A DNA stretch of 64,000 bases from CALUVN01 sp944323595 (GTDB lineage: Bacteria; Cyanobacteriota; Vampirovibrionia; Gastranaerophilales; Gastranaerophilaceae), in the NCBI GenBank assembly GCA_963931255.1, contig OZ006972.1, positions 1,488,001 through 1,552,000 of the forward strand, read 5' to 3'. Positions 13,683-21,815 of the stretch are shown here, in pieces (position 1 is the stretch's first letter; every line of letters starts with the position of its first letter). Both the position numbers and the translations under genes were made by a program. Below the pieces are notes generated by a model. That model was not told the origin of the DNA. It did not search any database and was given only the letters and a program-made list of their open reading frames with translations.

Positions 13683-16627
13683 AAGTATTAAAAATTTCTC
13701 CTCAATATTACTTGCCTGCAATGGGGATACAAACTTCGTCTTCAGACCGATATAATTTTAATAGGGTTAATAATGAACGGAATATTACATTTACGAGTAT
13801 TTATTCAACGTCTAAACTTTATGAAGCCGGATTTAGACCTTGTAATATTTCTGCAGATAATACAATAACGGCTGCTTCAAATAGAATCATTATAGATTCA
13901 CCTGAAAAATTAGCTGCGCTTTCAAACAGTCCGGCTATGTGGAATAAAAGTTTTGTACTGACACGCGATATAGATTTGTCTAATATAAAAGATTTTAAAC
14001 CTATAGGAACTGTAAAAAAGCCGTTCCGCGGTAAATTTGACGGAAATGATTATGTTATCAGAGGTTTAAATATTGAAGCTTCGGACAAAAGTAATTGCGG
14101 GTTGTTCGGGGTATGTAAGTCTGCAAAACTAAAAAATATAAACCTGCAAGACTCCAGCCTTAAAACAAAGACTCAAAGCGGAATTCTTTGCGGGATTGCA
14201 CAAAATTGTGAATTGGATAACTGTAATATTATAAACGGCAAGATTTCCGGTTTAAACAAAATAGGCGGACTCATCGGTCTTAGTGCTAACAATAATATTT
14301 CAAACTGTTATTCCAGAGCCGCCGTAACCGCGACTAAAAATGCAGCAGGCGGAATGATTGGTTATGATGAATATAGCCAGCTTGATTCAAATTATTCCAA
14401 CGCTGTCTTGAGGGCTAAAGAAGAATGCGGCGGTATTGCAGGGTATTCAAATATGACAACTATTAGTAATTCCTGTTTTAACGGAGAAGTTAATACTTTA
14501 GAAAAAGCCGGCGGGCTGGTTGGCTGGGGTGATTTTACCGGTATTAATGATTCTTATGCAAGCTGTAATAAAAAATCCTTAATCGGTTACAATTCTTCCT
14601 GTACAGTCAGCAATTCTAAAATTATCAACAAAATTGGTGATTTGGATTTGCGCTTGAATAATCAGATATGGTATACAAGAGGAGATTTTCTTCCGAGACT
14701 GAGAAAATTTTTACCACTTGAGCGCCCTGAAAAAATCTTCATGGAAGATTTGAATTTTAATATAAAGTCAGGAAAATTTAATATAAAAACTCCGGAATAT
14801 TCCATTTTTGAACGTCCGAAACATTATCAGGAAAATGATTGTCAGCTGCAAGCCGCACGAATTTCACAGAATAGTAATGATTTACACGATATGTTTGGTA
14901 ATTTGGTCTTAAAATTATACAATAATTTTGAAGATAAGCAATATGACGAAATTTTGCTCGAAATTATAAAAAATCCGTATTTTGAACCGAACAGGAAATA
15001 TATAGTTCCGTCAAACGATAATTTCTCTTGCACTCCGATATTCATACTAACAACTTTGAACAGACCGTATCTTTTACAGGAATGTTTTAAGAGAAATGAT
15101 CTTGGAAATATTGAAAAGCTTAACGGCTGGGCTGAAACCGGGAAGAAAACAGTTATGGAGCGAGCTATCAATCATAATTTACTTGACTGTGTATATGTTA
15201 TGTTGAAAGCTAAAAATCATAACTTTGATATAGAAAAATATAAAAGTCTGAGTCGTTTTGCATCTCAGGAAATTCAAGATTTATTTGAACAATATCCTAA
15301 TATTCCTGATTATGACAAAATTGTTTCACCTGAGGAAAAACAGGTCGAGCAAATATCTAATATCAGGGATGTTCTTGTATCAGTAGAAATTCCTGCGGAT
15401 TTTGAAGATTCACAGCAGAATACACTTTTAAATATTGCGCCTGCTCTTGAGGATGAAAATATAGGACTGCAGATTGCATTGAATGCAATTCATCGTGGAT
15501 TTAATATTGAACATAAGAATAAAGCCGGAGACACTCCGCTAAAAACAGCTCTAAATAAGAACAAACATAATATTAGTTTAAATTTATTGAAATATGGCGC
15601 AGATAAAAATACTTTAAATAATACCGGTGAAAATGCACTGCTTGTGTATTCACAAATTACCAACGAAGATGTTGCTAACAATTTTATTGATTTCTGTCTT
15701 GCAAACGGTTTTAACATCAATTCCCGTGATGCTGACGGTAACACCGCAATTATAAATGCAGTCAATCTTGAAAATTATGAGGTTATGAAAAATCTTCTGC
15801 AGAAAGGATGCTCTGTTAATATATCAAATAACGAGGGGCAGACTCCTTTGCATTATGCATGCAGTAATCAGGATGAACAAGCTATAGTATTGCTTCTGGA
15901 AAATTTTGCAGATGTGTTTGCCCTAAATAAAAATGGCAAGACTCCGAAAGATTATCTAACAGAGGATAAACTCATAGAACTTTATGAAAAATATGAGGAC
16001 ATGTACAAATATAATAATATAATGCCTGGAGCAGAGGGAATTTTTGATTTAGATGATTCTCCTGTGCGTAAGTTTACTACAGTTCAGGATTTGATTGAAA
16101 CTTACGATACTCTTGATGCAGGACAACAGGCAGCAGTTACGTATAATTTAATTAAAGAACTCAAGAATCTGCAGCCGCCGATGCCGGAAGTAAAAATTGA
16201 TTTTGAGGATAATACCTTACTCCACTGGGCTTGTGCTAACAAGACAGTTCACAGTAAAGAGCTCATAAAACTACTTCTGGATAATAAATTTGATATAAAC
16301 AAACAAAATGCAGACGGCAAAACTCCTCTGATGTTTGCTGTAGAAAATTATTTGTACACGAATAATTCCAAAGAAAAAATGACAGTGCTCGGTAATATAA
16401 AATTTTTACTGGAGCATAAACCGAATCTGGAATTGACAGATAATAACGGACAAAGTATTTTGCACGATGCCTGTAAAACGGATAACGCAATTATTTTGAA
16501 TTTGATGCTCTCAAAAGACCCGAAAATTAATTCAAAAGACATCCTCGGTAATACTCCGATGAATTACATAGAGGCAGAATGTGTAAGAAAAGCAATGAAT
16601 GACTATATTAAAAAAATTACGGAATAG
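13679..16627 (+). CDS. GLUG-repeat and ankyrin-repeat fusion protein
   Basis: A 982-residue protein. After an N-terminal tag ending NITFTS (Phe38), residues about 75-340 hold GLUG-type repeats such as CGLFGVCKSAKLKNINLQDS, IGGLIGLSANNNISNCYS, AGGMIGYDEYSQLDSNYSN and AGGLVGWGDFTGINDSYAS, which build a beta-helix in surface proteins. From about 575 to the end come ankyrin repeats, for example DADGNTAIINAVNLENYEVM and NNEGQTPLHYACSNQDEQA. No signal peptide or membrane helix is evident, which is odd for GLUG proteins. It overlaps the preceding ATPase gene by 4 bases and is probably its partner or substrate-recognition subunit. Confidence 0.8.
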   Translation: MKVLKISPQYYLPAMGIQTSSSDRYNFNRVNNERNITFTSIYSTSKLYEAGFRPCNISADNTITAASNRIIIDSPEKLAALSNSPAMWNKSFVLTRDIDLSNIKDFKPIGTVKKPFRGKFDGNDYVIRGLNIEASDKSNCGLFGVCKSAKLKNINLQDSSLKTKTQSGILCGIAQNCELDNCNIINGKISGLNKIGGLIGLSANNNISNCYSRAAVTATKNAAGGMIGYDEYSQLDSNYSNAVLRAKEECGGIAGYSNMTTISNSCFNGEVNTLEKAGGLVGWGDFTGINDSYASCNKKSLIGYNSSCTVSNSKIINKIGDLDLRLNNQIWYTRGDFLPRLRKFLPLERPEKIFMEDLNFNIKSGKFNIKTPEYSIFERPKHYQENDCQLQAARISQNSNDLHDMFGNLVLKLYNNFEDKQYDEILLEIIKNPYFEPNRKYIVPSNDNFSCTPIFILTTLNRPYLLQECFKRNDLGNIEKLNGWAETGKKTVMERAINHNLLDCVYVMLKAKNHNFDIEKYKSLSRFASQEIQDLFEQYPNIPDYDKIVSPEEKQVEQISNIRDVLVSVEIPADFEDSQQNTLLNIAPALEDENIGLQIALNAIHRGFNIEHKNKAGDTPLKTALNKNKHNISLNLLKYGADKNTLNNTGENALLVYSQITNEDVANNFIDFCLANGFNINSRDADGNTAIINAVNLENYEVMKNLLQKGCSVNISNNEGQTPLHYACSNQDEQAIVLLLENFADVFALNKNGKTPKDYLTEDKLIELYEKYEDMYKYNNIMPGAEGIFDLDDSPVRKFTTVQDLIETYDTLDAGQQAAVTYNLIKELKNLQPPMPEVKIDFEDNTLLHWACANKTVHSKELIKLLLDNKFDINKQNADGKTPLMFAVENYLYTNNSKEKMTVLGNIKFLLEHKPNLELTDNNGQSILHDACKTDNAIILNLMLSKDPKINSKDILGNTPMNYIEAECVRKAMNDYIKKITE

Positions 16628-16638
16628 AAAGGATTATT

Positions 16639-17793
16639 ATGTTGCAACCGGTCAACCAAATAAGATTATATACAAACAATAATTTCACCAGAACAAAACA
16701 AAACTCTGAAAAATTTTCGGTAAATAATTATGCGTCTACGGGCAATCAATTTCTCCCGGTGAGCTTTGGCTGGTGTGAAAAACATCAGGTTCGCTCAAAA
16801 GAGATTTCCAGTATATTTCTCAATCAACTAAAACTGCAAAATGCGAAAGCGCAGGAAGCAAATTATAAAAAAACAAGGCTGGAATATTTAGATATTGCGA
16901 ATAATTCCAATAAAGAAGCTATGAATTTTCTGATGCAATTTACAAACCGCCAGAAAAATGAAGCCGAATTTATTCCTCTCTGGAGCTTGATGAATAACGA
17001 AGAATTAAGAACGGAAATGAACAAATCCCCAATATTTAAAGACCCTGTACAAAATTTAATTTCGTTAAATTTATTGCAGGATATAAAAGTTAAAAACAAT
17101 AAAATTACACCTGAACAACTACGGCGAGCACAAGGCAGTCTTCAGGTTCATACAGCGGCAATCCTTTTAAATCAGATTGATAACAATTTATTCAGTTCCA
17201 ATAATGAGCTTGCCCTTGTGAACAAAAAAGACATTACAGAGCTTGCCGCTATTGTGAAAAACAAAATTGACAGCACATACGGCCCAAATACTTATGAAAC
17301 ATTGATTAATTTAAGTAATATTGGTGCAAGTCCGGATTTTAATTCAAAAAAAGAATCTCTGGATTTCCTCTTAAAAATAGATAATAACGCCCGACCGATT
17401 AGATGGGGCGAAGAATTTGAGACCAAACTTCAAAAACTTGTTGAAAAACAACGACAGTTAGAAACAGAAAAAACTGAACTAGAAATCCTGTACGGAAGAG
17501 AGATAAGTATAGGTTCAGAACTTTCTGAATCCAAGGTAAATAAATTAAATCAGATGTTACGCCTGTCAAACTCTGAAAAAGATAAAAAAGCTGCAAAGTT
17601 TATGCTGGAGATTAACAGAGAAATCCGATTTTCAAAAGAAGAGTTATCTCATGATGCACTTCACTATAGAGAGCACTTGACCGGACACGCCAACCATACC
17701 CACAGTCATAAAGAAGATGAAGTTGAACTGGATGATGTTTCTGTCGAACATTACCACGAGCATACACACGATGGTCATACTCACAAACACTAG
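16639..17793 (+). CDS. Helical protein with a His-rich C-terminal tail, unknown
   Basis: A 384-residue soluble protein with the N-terminal tag ending PVSFGWC (Phe43). The body is helical, with a coiled coil at about 260-290 (ETKLQKLVEKQRQLETEKTELE). The last 49 residues contain 14 histidines, with HTHSHK and HYHEHTHDGHTHKH, mixed with acidic residues; such tails bind Zn, Ni or Cu. An AAAGGA site lies before the ATG, 11 bases after the previous stop. No family is recognised. The tail could sense or store metal for the system, or could be for surface attachment. Confidence 0.7.
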   Translation: MLQPVNQIRLYTNNNFTRTKQNSEKFSVNNYASTGNQFLPVSFGWCEKHQVRSKEISSIFLNQLKLQNAKAQEANYKKTRLEYLDIANNSNKEAMNFLMQFTNRQKNEAEFIPLWSLMNNEELRTEMNKSPIFKDPVQNLISLNLLQDIKVKNNKITPEQLRRAQGSLQVHTAAILLNQIDNNLFSSNNELALVNKKDITELAAIVKNKIDSTYGPNTYETLINLSNIGASPDFNSKKESLDFLLKIDNNARPIRWGEEFETKLQKLVEKQRQLETEKTELEILYGREISIGSELSESKVNKLNQMLRLSNSEKDKKAAKFMLEINREIRFSKEELSHDALHYREHLTGHANHTHSHKEDEVELDDVSVEHYHEHTHDGHTHKH

Positions 17794-17810
17794 ATATAAA
17801 GGAGAAAAAT

Positions 17811-19667
17811 ATGAAAGTTACGTTTGAAACAATCAACACAAAACCGCAAATTACTAATAAGAAAAATGTCGTGCAAAATAATAATACCGCGCCACAAAAT
17901 CAAAATACAACAACTTTGCCGGGATTTCATACTCCCGGAATGAGTCTGGTGTCTTTTAAAGGTGATGATATTGATATTCAAAAATTAAAAGATGCTAAAA
18001 AGGTTTTGACTGACAGAAAAAATGCAGCTCAGGCGGAACTTAATAAGGCTAAAAATTGGGATTATTCAAAAGAATATGATAAAGCCGCTGCAAATGCCGA
18101 ATCTGAAATATCCAACAGAAATCTTTCCTGGTACAACTGGAGTAAAAAGTCTCGAATACGTGATAAATGGATGAATGATTTTTATAGCAGAAATCGTGAA
18201 ATACAAGATATTAACAATCGAAAAAAATATTTAGAAGATATAATAAAAACATGTGATACCGCATTGAAAGATTCTGATGATAAGATAGCAATAGGTATTA
18301 GATTAAATAATTTAAATGAAGCACAAAATGCCGTCAATAAAATGTTTAATGCAAAAGGCGGCTTACATGATCGTATTGCCGGCTACGGTGCAGAAAAAAG
18401 TAAAATTGAAAGAATGTTTGTAGTACCGCTTGCAAAATCTCTTGAACATCCTGATGTAAAAATCCCGTCAGCAATCTTATTGCACGGTGCAACCGGTACC
18501 GGAAAAACAACTTTCCTTGATGCCATAGCAGAACAATCTGCCGGTCATGTTGTTGTGGATGATATGACAGAAGAAAAAGACAGTGAGGTTCTTGTAAAAG
18601 ATTTTAATAATAAACTGCGCGCAGCAAGAAGAAGATTCTTGGGGAAAGATGATGTAAAGTCTCCTTATGGCACAAGAACAATATTATTAATTAATGAAGC
18701 CGAAAAAATTCTTGCAATGACTCCTGAATATGCAAAAGAAAACCTTGATTATTCACTTGACGATGCTGATAAAAAACTTCTGGAAAAATATGATGAAGAT
18801 ACAAATCTTGTTGATAACGTAAACTTCTTTAAAGGATTTCTTGACCACTGCAGTCAGGCTCCGGCAGATGAAAATGATATCCAAAGAGGCGGTCTGACAG
18901 TATTTATAACAACTAATTATCCGCATCTTATCCATCCGGATTTATTGACAAGGGATGGTAAACTCCCTTATATCGCTATCAATCCTGCAGAAGGCAGTAA
19001 TATTGAAGAAGTTGTTAAACATTATGCAAGATTAAATTCAGAAGCGCTTGAAGGGGCAAAGAGTGTTGAAAATATAGAAGATATTGATACGCTTATCGGT
19101 TTAACAGATAAAGCTAAAGCAACTCTGAAAGAATATAAAAAGAATGGAAATTTGGATAGACTATATATTAATTACGATGCAATTCCATACGATAAAATAG
19201 CTGCTATGTACAAACCTACAAAACAGCTCGGTGCATATAGCAATGACAGATATAGAAAAGTTTCCGAAGACGCGTTCCAAAATTATCTTGAAAAGCCGGA
19301 AACACCGTATTATACTCATTTCTTAAAAGTCTTAATGCGGGAAAAACGTGATATCGGTCCAAAAAGATACAATAAATTCTACGAAATTTATAAACTTCTC
19401 GCACCATTGGATGTCGGCGAAAGAGAAGAGCTAATAAAACTTGAAAAAATGAACGCTCTGGACGAAAAATATCGGGCAAGACTTGAATATATAAGAATGC
19501 TGGAAGAGTCTGACAAAGAAAATCTTCTTGCAAAACAAAAGCTCGGACAAATCAACGACAAAGAAATAGAGCGTTTAAAAGAAATTGAAGAATATCAAAG
19601 ATTAGATAATATGACTTTTGAAGAATATATGTCTCAGGGTGCAGAACCTGACGATGATGAATATTAG
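17811..19667 (+). CDS. AAA+ ATPase with N-terminal coiled coil
   Basis: A 618-residue protein with an Asn/Thr/Gln-rich N-terminal tag ending LVSFKGDD (Phe49). A charged helical segment (about 55-165) follows, then an AAA domain. Walker A is GATGTGKT (about 226). Walker B reads TILLINEAEK, with Asn for the usual Asp. The sensor-like strand is LTVFITTNYPHLI, and LTRDGKLPY stands where the 56467 paralogue has TRDGRF, so one finger Arg is Lys here. The C-terminal third is helical and charged. Its ATPase region is paralogous to 21816-23552. AAAGGAG precedes the ATG. The changed Walker B and finger suggest weak or partner-dependent hydrolysis. Confidence 0.8.
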   Translation: MKVTFETINTKPQITNKKNVVQNNNTAPQNQNTTTLPGFHTPGMSLVSFKGDDIDIQKLKDAKKVLTDRKNAAQAELNKAKNWDYSKEYDKAAANAESEISNRNLSWYNWSKKSRIRDKWMNDFYSRNREIQDINNRKKYLEDIIKTCDTALKDSDDKIAIGIRLNNLNEAQNAVNKMFNAKGGLHDRIAGYGAEKSKIERMFVVPLAKSLEHPDVKIPSAILLHGATGTGKTTFLDAIAEQSAGHVVVDDMTEEKDSEVLVKDFNNKLRAARRRFLGKDDVKSPYGTRTILLINEAEKILAMTPEYAKENLDYSLDDADKKLLEKYDEDTNLVDNVNFFKGFLDHCSQAPADENDIQRGGLTVFITTNYPHLIHPDLLTRDGKLPYIAINPAEGSNIEEVVKHYARLNSEALEGAKSVENIEDIDTLIGLTDKAKATLKEYKKNGNLDRLYINYDAIPYDKIAAMYKPTKQLGAYSNDRYRKVSEDAFQNYLEKPETPYYTHFLKVLMREKRDIGPKRYNKFYEIYKLLAPLDVGEREELIKLEKMNALDEKYRARLEYIRMLEESDKENLLAKQKLGQINDKEIERLKEIEEYQRLDNMTFEEYMSQGAEPDDDEY

Positions 19668-19679
19668 GAGATATCGATT

Positions 19680-20858
19680 ATGAATATTAGACCAATAAGT
19701 CCAATACAAAGTTATACAAATTATCAGGTTTCCTTTTCTTCAAAAAAGCAGTATTCCGGCAACGCAAAGGAAGAGCATTACCGTGAAATAGGTGAAACAG
19801 GAAAAGAATGGATAGTTCGTAAACTCTATGAATTTTTGGGAATGAAACCTCCGCTCAGCAAAAGTGAAAAACGTTATATTGTAGCCAAACAAAAAGAAAA
19901 ACAAAAATACAATAAGTCCGAAAAAACTGCGAATGTGGCAGGGGGAGCTTCTATTCCATCAAGTAAAAACCGCTCTGTTGTCCAGGAGTCTTCCGCTACA
20001 GCTGCAACAACTTCTTCTGGAATAAAAAGAAAAAACGATAAAGTGCAAAATGGTTTAAGTGCGCAAAACGTTCCAAAGTCTAAAACTTCCGATAATGATA
20101 TAAATGACTTTATGACAAAGTTACGTGATGCACTCAATAATGAAAATGCAAAATTTGGTGATATTGTAGAAATGATGGATTCTAAGATTTCCAAACTGCC
20201 TGAAAATGATTCGGGCAGAAAATCATATTTAGATATACGTGAAACAGCCAAAAGAAGTAACACATCCTTTATGCCGACGGTTAGCATAAAGGATACAGAC
20301 CTTGAAGACAACAACACTATCATAAAAAAGGTAAATCGTATAATAAATCTTGCACCTGAAAATGAAGCAACTGTGTTGGATGTTTTAGACTGGTTTGACA
20401 AAAACGGTGAAAAAATCAAAGATTGTAATTTTTCAATATATGAAAATTGTTCTACTTCGCTGGTGGAAGAGATTTCTTCAACCGTTGATCTGTTTGCAGA
20501 GTTTAACCCGATGACGGACGATGTATTGAAAAAATACGTAAAGCTATACAAAAAATTTGCAGCATCACCGGAAAACAATATGTCTGATACCTCAAAACGC
20601 AACAATGATGCATCAAATCTTGTAAGTATTTTTAATAAATATTCTGAGATTATGAGCAAAGATACAGCGTATGCTTTCTTTGACGAATTAAAAAGAACTT
20701 CATCTAATTACAGACACTTCCATGATGTCAAGTTTTCTGCCGAATTAATATCCGGTATGAATACTGAAGAAAAAGCGAATTTTGTCAGCAGTATAGACGA
20801 ACAGGAAGCTATTCTCTACGAAAGGTACAAACGAAACAAAAAAAATAAAAAATTATAA
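19680..20858 (+). CDS. Tagged protein sharing a C-terminal domain with the next gene
   Basis: A 392-residue protein of unknown function. The N-terminal tag ends QVSFSSKK (Phe19). Residues about 80-150 are a Ser/Lys/Ala-rich disordered linker. A helical domain from about 200 to the end is shared with the protein at 20911: compare VLDWFDKNGEKIKDCNFSIY with GLDWFEQNGQLVKDFNFSPY, plus shared VFAEF/LFAEF and MSKDTA. There is no signal peptide or membrane helix in this copy. TAGGAG precedes the ATG, 12 bases after the ATPase stop. The pair probably arose by duplication inside the operon. Confidence 0.7.
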   Translation: MNIRPISPIQSYTNYQVSFSSKKQYSGNAKEEHYREIGETGKEWIVRKLYEFLGMKPPLSKSEKRYIVAKQKEKQKYNKSEKTANVAGGASIPSSKNRSVVQESSATAATTSSGIKRKNDKVQNGLSAQNVPKSKTSDNDINDFMTKLRDALNNENAKFGDIVEMMDSKISKLPENDSGRKSYLDIRETAKRSNTSFMPTVSIKDTDLEDNNTIIKKVNRIINLAPENEATVLDVLDWFDKNGEKIKDCNFSIYENCSTSLVEEISSTVDLFAEFNPMTDDVLKKYVKLYKKFAASPENNMSDTSKRNNDASNLVSIFNKYSEIMSKDTAYAFFDELKRTSSNYRHFHDVKFSAELISGMNTEEKANFVSSIDEQEAILYERYKRNKKNKKL

Positions 20859-20910
20859 TTGTAAATTTTTTGACATTATTTAGCAAAAATTAATATTTTT
20901 AGGTTTAAAT

Positions 20911-21810
20911 ATGAGTATGAAAATTAATATTAATAATACAACAACATTTAGGAGCTCCTCTGTATTCAATACAATGAAGATGTCCAAACCGGCTGATTCT
21001 CCGGTTAAGACTAATCCACAGACTAAAAATTCTTCAGATCCGTCATCCAAAAAGGTCGTAGCCTATACAGGTGCTGCTCTCGGGGTTTTGGGTGCTGTTA
21101 TCATCCTGTTAAACAGAAAAAAAATAGGACAGTTCTTCTCAAATCTTTTTAAGAAAACTCCTAAACCTAATATAGAACCGGTTGCGGAAAAACCGATAAA
21201 ACCGCAGAATTCTTCTGCATTTCGGGATATACAGATTACAGAGGCTGATTTTAAAGATAAATCAACAATTGTAAAAAAAGTTCAGGCAATAACCAATGAA
21301 GCATCAAAAACAGAAGATTCAATGCTTGAGGGTTTGGATTGGTTTGAACAAAACGGGCAGCTTGTAAAAGATTTCAATTTTTCACCGTATGAAAATGTTC
21401 ATATGTCTTTTATGGATGAAGTAACTTCTGCTGTGGAAGTTTTTGCGGAGTTTAAGCCGGTGACGGATAAGATATTGAACAAATATGCCGATGTTTACAG
21501 CAAGTTTGCTATCCCGCACAATAGACAAAGTAATATTATACAGACAGTTAAAGGGAACGGTGATCCTGCCAATTTAGCAAAATTATTTTATAATTATTCA
21601 GGACAAATGAGTAAGGACACGGCATTCAAATTCTTAGATGAAATTGAAAGAACCTCGGTAAGCTATAAGCATCTTCATGATTTTAAGCTTGGTGCAGATG
21701 ATTTGAAGATTTCTGCCGAAGATAAAGATGTATTTGTTCAACGGGTAAATACTCTGGAAGAGACTCTTCGAAAGCTCTATCTGGATGCTAAAAAAAATAA
21801 AAATAAATAA
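20911..21810 (+). CDS. Membrane-anchored paralogue of the preceding gene product
   Basis: A 299-residue protein. The short tag ends TTTFRSSS (Phe13). A single hydrophobic helix at about 50-67 (VVAYTGAALGVLGAVIILL) is followed by basic residues (NRKKIGQFF), predicting an inner-membrane anchor. The helical domain from about 105 on matches the C-terminal half of the 19680 product, ending in a Lys/Asn-rich tail. It thus gives the operon a membrane-bound and a soluble copy of one domain. The 52-base gap before it is the longest in the operon and its ribosome site is weak, so it may be less translated. Confidence 0.72.
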   Translation: MSMKININNTTTFRSSSVFNTMKMSKPADSPVKTNPQTKNSSDPSSKKVVAYTGAALGVLGAVIILLNRKKIGQFFSNLFKKTPKPNIEPVAEKPIKPQNSSAFRDIQITEADFKDKSTIVKKVQAITNEASKTEDSMLEGLDWFEQNGQLVKDFNFSPYENVHMSFMDEVTSAVEVFAEFKPVTDKILNKYADVYSKFAIPHNRQSNIIQTVKGNGDPANLAKLFYNYSGQMSKDTAFKFLDEIERTSVSYKHLHDFKLGADDLKISAEDKDVFVQRVNTLEETLRKLYLDAKKNKNK

Positions 21811-21815
21811 AAAAT

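Noticed and set aside
19874..20659. Long antisense frame (261 codons) over the 19680 gene
   Set aside because: It is Ser/Phe-rich, has no start site, and mirrors the codon pattern of the coding strand.
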